Positions 10,301 through 22,800 of a DNA stretch of 64,000 bases are shown here, one piece after another (the first letter of the stretch is position 1; each line of letters begins with the position of its first letter). The DNA is from Dendrophyllia cribrosa (taxonomy: Eukaryota; Cnidaria; Anthozoa; Scleractinia; Dendrophylliidae). The notes beneath the pieces are model-generated. The model saw nothing but the letters and a program-made list of their open reading frames with translations. It was not told the origin of the DNA and made no database searches. The translations under genes were made by a program, and so were the position numbers. The stretch covers positions 1,307,501 to 1,371,500 of the forward strand of contig JAJLRJ010000008.1 of NCBI GenBank assembly GCA_024195265.1. The letters are read 5' to 3'.

Positions 10301-13300
10301 TCATAATGATAATAATGAAATAATTAAAATAATGTTTACTGGACTGAATGCTTTTCGTAAACTAAGAAAATAATCTGTGGTATTCATTTATGTTTCATGG
10401 TCCTGAACCTGACAAGAACAATCTCCTTATCTCTTTCTTGTTGATGAAAAAAAAAACCTTGATAACTGTATTTATGCACGCTGGGCTTAAGGTAGTTTTT
10501 AAATTTCTCTGGGCAATGGAAAATAAAGCTTATTTGCAAGCTGAGAATAATTTTGTTACAAACCTATTCTCCTTCTCAATACATTTCTTGGACCCGTGCT
10601 TGAAGAAATCCAGTGCATAAGCATTCAAGTGTTGAACACGCCCGAAAGAGTCGAGCTTCTTCAGCGGGAGAATGGGAACCACGTGCACGTCTGTGTAGAC
10701 ATCTTGGCGAACAATCTGCATGGTAAAGAGTCTTATCAACTTAAACTGTAACGAAGCAGTTTTGTTTCGTTACAAGTTTAGCCAGACCATTTCACTCAAC
10801 TTAAACAGTGCAATGACCAAACTGGAAAAATAAAAACTTTTTGGTGAAAACATGGAAATGAAAACTGAGTGAATTGTTCATTCTTTCCTTTTCACATGAG
10901 TTCCTTGTTCACGATGCAACTAATGTATATAGAACTTGTTTTTATGGCTAAACACGACGGACAATGATTGTGGCCGATTGTTGTTTGATTGTGATTGATT
11001 GATTGTTACCTTACCAGACGGCAGTACCACGTTTCAGCCAAGAAACATCTAAAAAATCTACAAGGTGTTGTGTTCATGTTGTATGCGACGAAAATTCTTG
11101 ATGAAATCTACCTCGCATCGCCCTATTGCCTGATACGAGCTATACAAGTAGGAACGCCTCAAATATTATGGGATATGCCTAGCCTGTGAATATAGCCACC
11201 TCACATACTCCCGGCCAGTAGGGGACCCTAGAGGTGACAGAATTATGTGTGTTATAGTGAACTTATACAGATGATGACACGTTGTGATGTCTATCATGGA
11301 GTAGCGTTCCAAATATAGCGATATATATTTTGTCTTTTTAGCCTTTCTCTCTTGTTATTGATATTTATGAGGATTGGATCCTAAGGCCGAGGAAGAGAAC
11401 GAAAAATCCAAAAGTTCATTGAATTGATTGGTTGGCGGACTAAAAGTCAATGATGGCACAATAAATGGGTGGCACACCTTCAACAAACTTTCCAATAAAA
11501 GAAATTCTCTCCCGGAATAACCCTCTTAAACCCGATTCATTTAAATGAAAATGGGCATGCAGAAATAAATGGAGTTATATGACACGTCGTTAAACAGTTT
11601 CACCTTTAGCAAATGATTGATGGGTTCACGATGACATTCGACATCGTCTTCTTCGTCTTCACTTTCAAGTTCATCATCACTTCCTTCGTCGCTTTCACTT
11701 TTCCAATTTTCTGAAGAGTCCGAATCTACGTCCTCTGCATTTCCTTCTTCCATTTCTTCTTCTTTATCTTGCTCTGCTTGTACTGTAGAATGCGATTGCA
11801 AGTCTGAATTCCCTGATAATGCTGCGAATGACGAACATGCGGAATACATAATGGAAGTGTGCCCAAGGGTTTTGATGATCCCATGTTCATCAATGAGGTT
11901 AATGCTCGCTTGATTTGGAAACTCTGCAATGCAAAATCGGATTGACCTTTGTATTAAAAGTGGCAATATCACGAGGAATTTGCTGTTCTTTTTTTATCAT
12001 GCAAAAGTGTGAAAGTATTTAATCGGCTTATCGCATCTGCTTATACACAAAATGCTTCAAGAAAACCGAGAGAAAAATATCAACTAGTGCTTCATGTAAG
12101 GTAGAACCAAATAATGATCAGTTCAGTTTACGGATACTTCAAAGAAACAGCGAATAATTGGTCAAATTTTCGAGGCGTAATCCATTTCCATCCTAAGCCA
12201 TCTGAAGCAAAAGACAATAAATAATGGTTTCAATGCACTAGCAAAGTAATTTAATAAAAACTGGACCGTTTTATGGCCTATACTAAACATAGGTAACAAT
12301 GCAACATTCAATTTACCTTACTGGTATTCACATAGTTCTTTTAGTTTAAACTGAGGTCTGAGGTCTTTGGCCTATACTAAACATAGGTAACAATGCACGT
12401 TAAAGTTCAAGTATTTACCTTACTGGTATTCACACAGTTCTTTTAGTTTAGACTGAGTGGTCTGAGGCCTTTACGCCACTAAGAACAAATCCACCTTTAA
12501 GGTTGTACACAGTTGTTACTCTTGTGAGTGAGTTTGTTTCTTACCAATTCCCGATAAGGGAAGTTTGTTTTCTTCTCCCCGTTCCTTTTCATGTTCTGCT
12601 GCCACTGTAGTCAGATACTGACTGAATACGTTTGTAACCTGCCCGTTGTAATCTTGAAGAGCTTCCGCAAATTCTTTCGGGAGATCTTCTAAAATAACCT
12701 GTTAAAATTGAGAAAAAATAAAATAAAGTCACATAGACAACCTCTGTAAATTGGTCCAAGCGAGTGAACCTGGCCACTGACATTGTTTTTTAGTTTGAGG
12801 TAAGGCCAAGAATCAACACATCCCAAACTCTGAGGTTTCTGGCAATATTTAATGTTATGAAAACAATTGGCTTACAAATGCCGGAGGTTAACCCGGTTTG
12901 ATCGACAGTAGCATGAAGAGACAATCACATTTCTCCCTTGGATGTTCGCCGGTGTCCATTTATACACCGTGGCAAAGAAAACGTCCGCGATGGCAGAAAC
13001 CATGCAGAGCTCGAGCCACTGACACCAAAGACCAACGCCCTAACCTTTACATCACCGCGCCTTCATCAATGATAAACTTCGCTTCTTGATGTTGTGTTTG
13101 CGAAATAAGGTCACACGTTACATGGCGAGAAATATAATCAATCCGGCAATCAGTCCCTTATGGAACGTGGTCAGTACGCTTAGCTCAAGAGCTAGTTTCT
13201 AGGTACGCCACGAAATAATAAAGATAAAAGATACAAAACAAAACTTCATTAGAAGTGTATAAATTTAAGATAAGCTATAATTAAAAACGATTTCGAATTA

Positions 13301-16300
13301 AAATAGTTATTAACTGATGGAGAGATTCGTACCTTTGAGGTTGGGCACAAGTGTATTCTTCGCTTGAAAGAAGCGTGAAGGAATGTTCTAGCAAACAAAT
13401 GGCTAAGAACAAGCACCATCGTCCTCATGACGTCTTCCGGAAATTTTCCTGTTATAATGAACAATAGAGGGAAAAGCTTATTTGAAAATTGCATTGCAGA
13501 GACTTCCGAAAACAAACCCGCCAGTCGAGGATGTAAACACTCTTCCATAATAGGATGGACCAATAAATGGTATTAATTCCTCCGATTTTTATGTTTTTAC
13601 GTTTATGTTCTAGGGCGGGTATCCCGTTTCCTATTGTTTAATAAACGCATAACGTGCTCCAATCTCATTACAGCTTTAAGCAGACTGTAAGCAGATAGTG
13701 CTAAATTCGATCTGAGATCCAAGAATTTTACATGTGTTCCGTAACTTTTTTAAGCATATACGTTCGACATAGTTACGTTGTTTGCACTCTAACCGTTTTT
13801 TCCTGGTTGACAAAGCTTATGAAAGAGGCCACGCTGCAGAAAGCTGACTAAGACAAAGTTGGACGGCTCGTGGTAGTGAAGATGGGTCGCGAGTCCCGCC
13901 ATCTCCTGAGGCGCTCCTGTGGCTTTATTAATAAGACCCTGAGATAGAATATATAATAAGAGAGACATATTCATGATTAGTGGAACTAAATTTTTTGCTG
14001 GATTGACTGAACTATCTGGAGATGAGTTATTCTAAGGATTTTATGGTAATTCTGGCGAAAACGTTTCTTTTTTAATCACTGTAATTATGCGGAAACATAA
14101 AAACATCAAACTTGGTAGATAAAATTTTGTGTTCCTTACCAATCTAGCAAGAAGTTCGACGCTGAAGAGAAAATGTTTCTTGATTTGATTCTCCATCTCA
14201 GGATGCTTTTGGCAGATGAACGGGTGGGACAGCAAACCTAAAGCCTGGAAACAAATGCATACTTATAATCGACGGAAGTAAAATTCTTTAAACTAGGAAG
14301 GCCACCATGTACAACCATTTAAGCTAAGTTAAAAACAAAGAAAGAAAAATAATTAGCATGTAACAAGAGAAAATAATTCAACTTCGAATTATTTTCTCTT
14401 GCCTGTAAAAACCATCTTTAGCTTATAGTTAACAGGGAGGCTCACAGAAAATCAGACCATCAATCTTCCAAAACAGCCGTCTGTTAATGAGATTTTTTTT
14501 TAGTTCAACCTGAAACGTTAGATGTCCACTCCTCTCTTGTCTCAAAGCTCTGGGTTTAGTTGAGAGCCTCGGGTGGCATTCCATGTTACTGCAAATTTTA
14601 AGTTTAGCTAACACGACTAATGGAAAGGTTTTATTTAAATGTATGTAACTTTCTGACGACCTATGATTATATGATTAAGCTGGTTAACCGTAGTTACCGT
14701 CTGGAACGGTTGCTTCTGAGACAATGCTTCGAATTGATTCTACAGTCGGATTCTATTCGAAATTGTTAAGATTTTTAAAATCTTTTTAAAGTTTAAAAAC
14801 ACTTTTTATGCAAATGAATAGATTGATCAAAGTTAAGTTAAATTTTTTATTTAATTTCCTTTTTATTGTGAAATGATATATATGAAATAAATCATATATG
14901 AACTGCGGAAATGAAATCAAATGAAGAATGACCCTCGCAGTTGTGAACGCAATTTAAGCAATTGCGAAAAGAAGCCTGAAAAAAAAAAAATTCAGGACTT
15001 CAACAGGGTTCGAACCCGTGAGCTATGAAGCCACTGACGTTGGGAGCAGGTCAATTGTAGGTTCATATGTTCCCGTGAAAGGAGTGAGTGTGAAATGATA
15101 TATATGAAATAAATCATAATTTTTTTTTATAATTTTTTTTTTCAGGCTTCTTTTCGCAATTGCTTAAATTGCGTTCACAACTGCGAGGGTCATTCTTCAT
15201 TTGATTCCTTTTTATTGTTATTCATAGGATATTGTTATTCGTCAGGACTGGTTCCCACTAGCGAAAGCGTCAGGAGCCTTGCGTTCTAGTGTAAAAAAAA
15301 AAACGGAGTCGCAATCGGAATCGGAAGCCCGACGGAATCGGAATCGGAAGAATCAGAAGGTTTCCTTTTACCTCCGATTCCGCTTCTGCTTCCGTCGCTT
15401 ACTATCTGCTTCAGTCGTATTGATTTCCACTAGATCGTAACTTTCTTGCGATTCCGATTCCGATTACGTCGCTAGTGTTAACCAGCCGTTATTGTTATAA
15501 GCGTAAGCGTCCACCTTGGCTTTATATTTTGGATGGTCGCTTAGGGAGGATGACTGTACTTTCTAACCTTAGTCAGCGCATCTTTTTTGTCTTCCCCTGT
15601 TGACGTCATCAGGAGCAGGCGCAACACAAGTGAAACATTGATGGGGAAGTTACCGACAAGCTTTGGTATATTAGCAGTCATGAGGCGTTGAACCTTGCGG
15701 TATGGAACTCCAAAAAATACCACATTACCCACTGGGTCAAACCCTCTACGGCCCGCTCTGCCTGACATCTGTAAGGAAAAAGGAATTTTTTGTATCCCAC
15801 AAGCAAGGGGGCATTTGTCATTAACTTTGGTAAGTGATATTTTTTTCCAAATATTTATTAAAACGAATTTCAATTCCTTGATATTCTTCGCCTACTTACT
15901 TGTCTATACATCAGGGAGTTTAAGAACGGTGAATCTCCAGCAAACACCACAGTCTTGCAAGGCATATGGATGCCAAGGGCGAGGGTGCCTGTTGCCGTGA
16001 CGACCTAACGATTCAAAATAAACAATCATGCAGGAGTCAAACATGCGTCAGAAGTCTAGTGCAATTTATAAAATTCAACCTTGTATACGTGGTGTCGGAG
16101 AAAGAGCTTTCTTAGTTAGATTTTAGTTACATCAATTATGGACGATTTTAAAAATTACCTACCAAAAAGGTCAGAAAAAAGTGAAATGCAGAATAGCTTG
16201 CTCATTTACTTCTCTTTAATATTTAATGAATTTACAGCGAATTAGCTCAAAAAAAGTGTTTGAGGTAATCTAGTACGCATGTCAGAGAACGACATAATAC

Positions 16301-16851
16301 GAAGAAGGGCATGGTGGCTGATATCACCCTCAGAAATCTAATAATAATTAATAATAATAAATCTAATAATAATTAATAATAAATAAATCTAATAATAATT
16401 AATAATAATAAATCTAATAATAATTAATAATAATAAATCTAATAATTAACCAAATTCTTGCACATTTTCAATGAACTTCGATTCTAAAAAACAAAAACCG
16501 GCAAATAACTTTGGGTACCAACACATGGCTGTAGTATAGGTATGTTGTTCTGATAACAGCGGTATGATTAAATTGGAGGGTTCAGGATCACACAAGAAAT
16601 CAAAGAAAAAGAGACATGTATGAAGTTTAACAATATCAAGAAATTTATTAATTTTCATATGCGTGTGTGTGTGTGCGTGTGTGTTTATTTGTTTTTTTTT
16701 GTATGTTATTAGCATTTTCTTCTTATATCCACTTAATTAAATATCCTTTATATTTAACTATGAGGGCAAGGTATAAGTTTAACTATTTTTTGCCCCTTTT
16801 CTCTTTGTTTCTTAATTATTCATTCCAGTAAACTTGTCAATTTTTGGAGAA

Positions 16852-16882
<31 letters not shown>

Positions 16883-19800
16883 ACAAACATGGCTGTAAAA
16901 GCATAGTTATTACAATTTTTTCGGTTTTTCCTGTCTTACCTTAAGGTATTTTTCCCTAAAAAGCATTTCCACGACCGAGCGCATTTTGTTGTTCATTCCA
17001 GCGTGATGGAAGCTGATCCCCCGTCTCAAAGTACACTTGAATGGGTCTTTACTTGGGATATTCCAAATACGATCCATTATTTTCTTTAAACCCTAGTGTA
17101 AAAAAATGGAAGAAAATTATTTGTCTGGTGCGCTTACTGGGTCCCTCTTACTTCAAGACTAAAAAATCGCGAATAAAACCTCGAGGAGTATATGGTGGGT
17201 AAGACAGTGAAGTGTTATTTCTACTTTTTTCTAACTTCCTCTTTTGCTCCTTTTTTGACATCATGGAAAAATCCAAGACGATGGATCCAAGATGGTGGCT
17301 GTTCGTAAGTTTTGACGTAATTCCTACGCCATGTGACGTCATCATATCATGTTACCAAGCTGAATGTTAATAAATTTGGACGTACGATATACACGCAATA
17401 TCATAGCTTTATACACTTTGAGATTGAGGGGAGAATGATCCGGTCCCAGAAGACTAAAATTAAAAAAGGCCGTTCTGAAAAGGGTTAATAAAAATAGTCA
17501 TTTGATTTTTTGTCCGAAATTTTTTTTTATTTTTTTTTTATTTTTTTATTATTATTATTTTTTTTATTTTTTATTTATTTATACAAAACATTTACGTAAC
17601 AAGCAGATTTAAAAGGTTACAATACAAAGGAATACATGACAAGATGTTACAACAATACACTACACTAGACATTCCGAGACTGGGTTGGCATTGGCGATTT
17701 CAATTTTTGTTTATAGTCTGAAGCTGCACTAATCATTTAGTAACTCTATATAGTAGTTAACAATATATTTTAAATTATATAATACTTATGTTTTATTTTA
17801 CAGAGGGGATTTTTCTAGATGAAATCTACAGTTTAATTTAACTACAAATTCCTCTAAAGATAGGTTTTTCTGTGCTAGTTTTTGGGTATAGAGGTAATAT
17901 TTAGCAAAGAGGAGAGTACAGTTTAAGTTATTGGTAATCAGGTCAGTCTTGGAGGTGGAGCTCGTGCCGAAGAGAATTTCCGTTGGGGATAAGGAGAAAG
18001 AGGTGCCATTTTCTTTGTTAAACCACTTAATAACTTCCAAGAAAAACTCTTTAGACCAGTGACAATTTGAAAAAGTGTGAATAATGGAATCATTTTCGCG
18101 ACAGTAAATGCAAAGCATATCATTTTTAATACCAAATAAATGCAGTTCTCTTTTTGTAACAACTATTCTGTGCAAAAGTTTGAAGTAAAATTCTCTCAGC
18201 TTGTTTTCTCTAGAAATATATTTTACACGACTAAAAAAAGAGTCAATCCGCACCATGTCTGGCTGTAAATCTCTCTCCCACTTTACGCTTGCCTTCAATA
18301 CTTGCTTGTCCTTATTTATCAAAAGCCAGTAGTAATCCCTGTTTTTTAATTTAAGTAAATTTATGGTAGTATCCCGAGACAGCTGAAACTCATATTCTGA
18401 AAGAAGAATAGTTTTATCTAGGCATTTTATCCTTGCCTTAATAATGAGGGTCTGAGGTATTGCAGATACAACTTGCATGTATGTTAGGAAATTACAACTG
18501 AGTTTGTATTTTCGGATGAACTCAGCGTAAGGGAGAATTTTTCCATCCGCCTTCAACAGATCGTGGATAAAAATAATATTACTACTGAACCAGCTCCGAT
18601 AAAAGATAGTTTGACTGTTAATTCGAATTTCTTTGTTATTATATAGAATCAATTCCTGATCGGATTCTGGATTATAAGATGCTTTAAGTTCAGAGAAATA
18701 TAGTAAGATCTGCTTGTAGAAGTTCGGGAATTTTGCCTGCTCGAGGAACTTTTCATCATAGTTACAGTGCAACAGGAATTTTAAGCCACCATATTTATCA
18801 AAATAATAGTTTGGTATAACCTTCCAGGATTCACTGCCCATTTGGTCGTTTATTAAAAATCTCGAGATCCATGCCAATTTGAGTGATTTGGACATAGTTT
18901 CTATGCTAGGCGCACGTAGACCTCCATTGTCGTAGTCTTGAAACATGACTTTACGATTGATTTTGTCTTTCTTGTTTTTCCATATAAATTTAAATATCAA
19001 AGAATTAACATCTTGAATGCATTTTTTAGGGATATCAAGAATCGAAGTAGAATGAACCAGCTGCGAAATGCCAAGGCTTTTAGTTATAAGACATCTTCCA
19101 AATAGTGTAAGGTTTCGGGACTGCCAGATGCCATGAATAGTATCTATTTTTTGAATTTTTTCTTTAAAATTGTATTGGTCATTTTTTTTTTCATCATAGG
19201 ATATAAATATCCCTAAGGCTCTTATCGGCTCTTTTGGTCATTTGAATCCGAAAGGTGTTTCTTTGCAATACCTCCAGGGTCCCAACCACATTGCTTTTGT
19301 TTTTGATGGATTTAGTCGCAAACCTGATAGGTCACCGAAGTCATTCAATCGTACAATAGCTCTTTGCACGGTGTTCGTGTCCTTGCAAAAGAGAGTGGTA
19401 TCATCAGCGAATTGGCCTATTTTAAATTCTTTCCGAAAGATAGTTATACCATGTATTTCCTTGTCTTGTCTAATCTTACAAGCTAGTAACTCAACTGCAA
19501 GAATGAATAAATAGGGGGACAAAGGGCAGCCTTGCCTCACTCCTCTTGATAGCTTAAAGTAGTTGGTACAAAAGCCGTTGTTTAAAACTGCACTTTCTGA
19601 ATTTTTGTAAAGAGTGGTTATCCATCGTTTGATATTATCACCAAAATTAAATACCGTAATTGTCTTCTGGATGAAATCCCATTCAATAGTGTCAAACGCT
19701 TTACGAAAATCAAGTTGCAGAAGTAACCCCGGAATGTTTTGAAGTTTTGTTTGCTCAAGAATATCATTTATCTGCCTGACATTTTGACCTATATACCTCC

Positions 19801-22800
19801 CTTTTATGAAACCTGTTTGATCTGGATTAATTAAGAGCGTCAAAACTTTTTCTATTCTCCTGGCTACAATTTTGGACGCAATTTTGTAGTCCATATTAAG
19901 TAAAGTTATCGGTCGCCAGTTTGCGAGATCAGCTAGGTCTGAATCTTCCTTTGGGACTAGAGTAACTACACCTCGCTTTTGAGAGATTGACATTTCGCCT
20001 TCTTTAAATGCTGCGTTGAAACAATCGACTAAGTCTTGTCCCAACAAGTCAAAGAAACAGTTATAGAACTCCCAGGTAAATCCGTCATCTCCGGGAGATT
20101 TTCCACTTGCGAACGTCCGCAAAACATCACTACATTCCTTAAGAGTGATTTCTCCCAGTTCGTCTTGTTCCGTATTTTGGAGTTTCGGTATTTCAAGATT
20201 TCTGACAAAATTTTCAAATAATCTGCTTTTATCCTCTACATGGTTTGACGTATATAAATCTCTATAAAAATTTTCAATTTCCAATAATATGTCTTCTTCT
20301 TTGGAAATGTTATCTCCATCTGGCCGTTTCAGTTCTTTAATTACTTTTCGGTTATAGTTTCGCTTTTCTAGATTAAAGAAATATTTTGTTGGTTTTTCAC
20401 CTTGCTCAGTCCATCTAGCTTTAGAACGAAGAATTGAACCTTTTCCCTTGTTTTCATATAAGAAATGAAGTTCCTGTTTTAATCGAGTATATTCCCGTTG
20501 CTGAGTTTCGCTTGTATCATCTACATCGACATTTTGAGAGAGGAGATTGTCGAGCTCCTCTAATCGGTCCCCTAGGTCTTGTTCCTTTATACGAAGCTTT
20601 TTTTGTTTGTTTTTGGAATAAGGGATTGTAAGCGCTCTTATTTCCATTTTGATAAGTTCCCACTTTAACCTTTTGTCTTCCACATCCGAGTATTTATTTA
20701 TTATGTTAGGATAATTTTCTTTTATAAGTTTTTTATATTCTTCATCTTCTACAAGAGAATTATTGAATTTCCATAGACCCGGTCCGCGTCTTTTTTTCGT
20801 AACAGTCAAACTAAGTTTTACTGCTTTGTGATCAGGAGCAATAGAGACTTTTGTACCTATGTGAGACACACATTTGATTAAGGATTGAGCAATAAGAAAG
20901 AAATCGATTCGCGAGCTGAGATTGAGTGCCTTGGACTCATAAGTGAAACTCAGTTTGCTCGGATTTTGTTTTCTATAGATGTCAACAAGCTCAAGTTCTC
21001 TCATCATTGATATAAGATTGTTTCGATAAGTATGTGGCTTCCACGCCGCGCCACCTATTTTGTCAATGGCATAAAGAACAACATTCCAGTCACCTCCTAT
21101 AACTAGGTTTCCAATGTCAGTGTTGGACATTAAATATTCATGTAAAAAATGCAAAAATTCATTCTGCTGTTGTAAATTGTTTGGAGCATAAATATTACAT
21201 ACAGATAAGTTGCCTGCTTCAGAAGCTATGTCCACTGAGACAATTCTCCCATTTTGGTCTTTGTTGAAGTTGTTAACCGTCTGACCATATAAGGGGTTAA
21301 TTAAGATACAAACACCTCTGCTATGAATTGAGCCGTGTGAAAAGAAAATGTCACCTCCCCACTCACTCCTCCAAACTGTTTCATCACCTGGTTTTGAATA
21401 AATTTCTTGCAGAAAGTAAAATAAACAATTCTGATCTTTCAAAAACCTGAAAATACTTCTTCTTTTAACCTGATTTCTTAACCCTCTGACATTTAATGAC
21501 ATGACACTTAAATCACCCTGGTAGGCTATAGTGGCAAATATAGAGCTTAAAGCTAGGAAAAATGCAGCGAGAAATGGTACTCATTTGGTTTGATTGAATA
21601 AAAATTGAATTTTCCCCAGTGGATACAAAAAAACACACATAAATACAAAAACATGGTACATATACTATGTGGTCGCAGCATTTTTAGCGCTATGGTACTG
21701 ATTCGATGAGTTAGTATTGATCCATGCTCCCTGAAAAACGAAGTTTCCTAGAAAAAAAAAACTATTCTATGGCGATATATAAGTAGGTCAAAGCTGCAAA
21801 ATAAGGTCGAAGATAAAACTGATCTCTATTATTACAAAACTAGGGTGCCATTTACATACAGTTTATCTGGCTCCGATGCGCTAAAGTAGGCCCTGCTTCC
21901 TTGCTTCTTAGCAGCTTTTAATTTTGGTAGCATTAAACGTCGTCTGTCGATGAGCTCCTTTGGCAGGTCCTCGTAGATTACGAAATTTGTTCCTTTCAGT
22001 TCCTTCGCCTTTTTACGCACCAGTTCACGATCAGTAAATCGAAGAAATCTGGCCAAGATCGGACGCGGATTATTGCTGGTCTTTCTCCCATTTCTGTGCA
22101 CTCTTTGAAACTCGATTTCCCTCGCGTCCTCAATGTGTAATTTTTCCTCCAGAAACTTCCACAGAACCTCACGTGTGTCTTCCGCTCCTTCGCCATCGAC
22201 GTCCTCATTTAACTCCACAGGGATGTTCACAAATTTGAGGTTTTCTCTTCTACTGTAGGCTTCTAAATACAACAATTTTTGGTTTAATAAACTAGTCTCA
22301 AGCTTGTATTGTGTTTTTAAATTATTTATATCCTCGTCCGCCTGTTCAACGGAGCCGTTCAAAAATTCTACACTCCTCTCTAGCTTGTGAGTGAGTTTGT
22401 CGGTCTCATCGTGTTTCGCTTTAAGTTGTGTGATCTCACCATGTAGAGTACTCACATTGCTCTCCAGTTTGGAAACCGTTGCATTTACTTCTTGTAGTTT
22501 CACTTCGATCCTATCTAGCTTTTCAAGTTTCTTTTCTAGCGCCCCAAGTCGGGAGAGAACTTGGTCTAATCGCTCGTTTATCTGTTCCGCCATATTCAAC
22601 GTAGCTAACGCCTCCTCCTCGTCTCCTTCGATAGATTCGTTTCTTGGCTTTTTTTCGTCTGGAGAAGGGCTGCTTTCCTCACTGAATTCGCCGCTACTTT
22701 GTCTTCTCTCCTTTCGTTTGGAACTTTTATGTTTGCTGGCCATATAAAGTGAAAGCAACTCGAATTTCGAAGGGAGCTCCACAAAACGTGGCTACACGCT

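Larger units (their letters stand above)
7370..10715 (-). other. DDX60: DDX60-like exons 37-39: C-terminus
   Basis: Exon 37 (10564-10715) encodes [13 protein letters not shown], a signature of the DDX60 tail. Exon 38 (9825-9887) is a 21-codon exon encoding [16 protein letters not shown]. Exon 39 (7370-7481) encodes [16 protein letters not shown], ending in FHCDI and TGA. The last two exons are separated by a 2.3 kb intron; I accept exon 39 because its acceptor CTAG, its phase and its sequence all fit the expected DDX60 end. Confidence 0.87.
15568..17092 (-). other. DDX60: DDX60-like exons 29-31: RecA-like domain 2
   Basis: Exon 29 (16940-17092) encodes [20 protein letters not shown], a helicase-C hallmark. 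Exon 30 (15900-16004) encodes motif [12 protein letters not shown], and ends in Gln. Exon 31 (15568-15768) opens with MSGRAGRRG, so the exon junction completes motif [12 protein letters not shown], with both arginine-finger positions present. All three exons are an exact number of codons (51, 35 and 67). Intron 28, immediately upstream, is about 6.7 kb and houses the LINE. Confidence 0.94.

Noticed and set aside
15006..15017. A possible functional tRNA gene at the GGGTTCGAACCC motif
   Set aside because: The anticodon arm and D/variable regions are missing, and it sits inside a retroposed repeat.
22391..22747. 118-residue plus-strand ORF rich in Ser
   Set aside because: It is the antisense shadow of LINE ORF1, whose coding strand shows a clear coiled coil.
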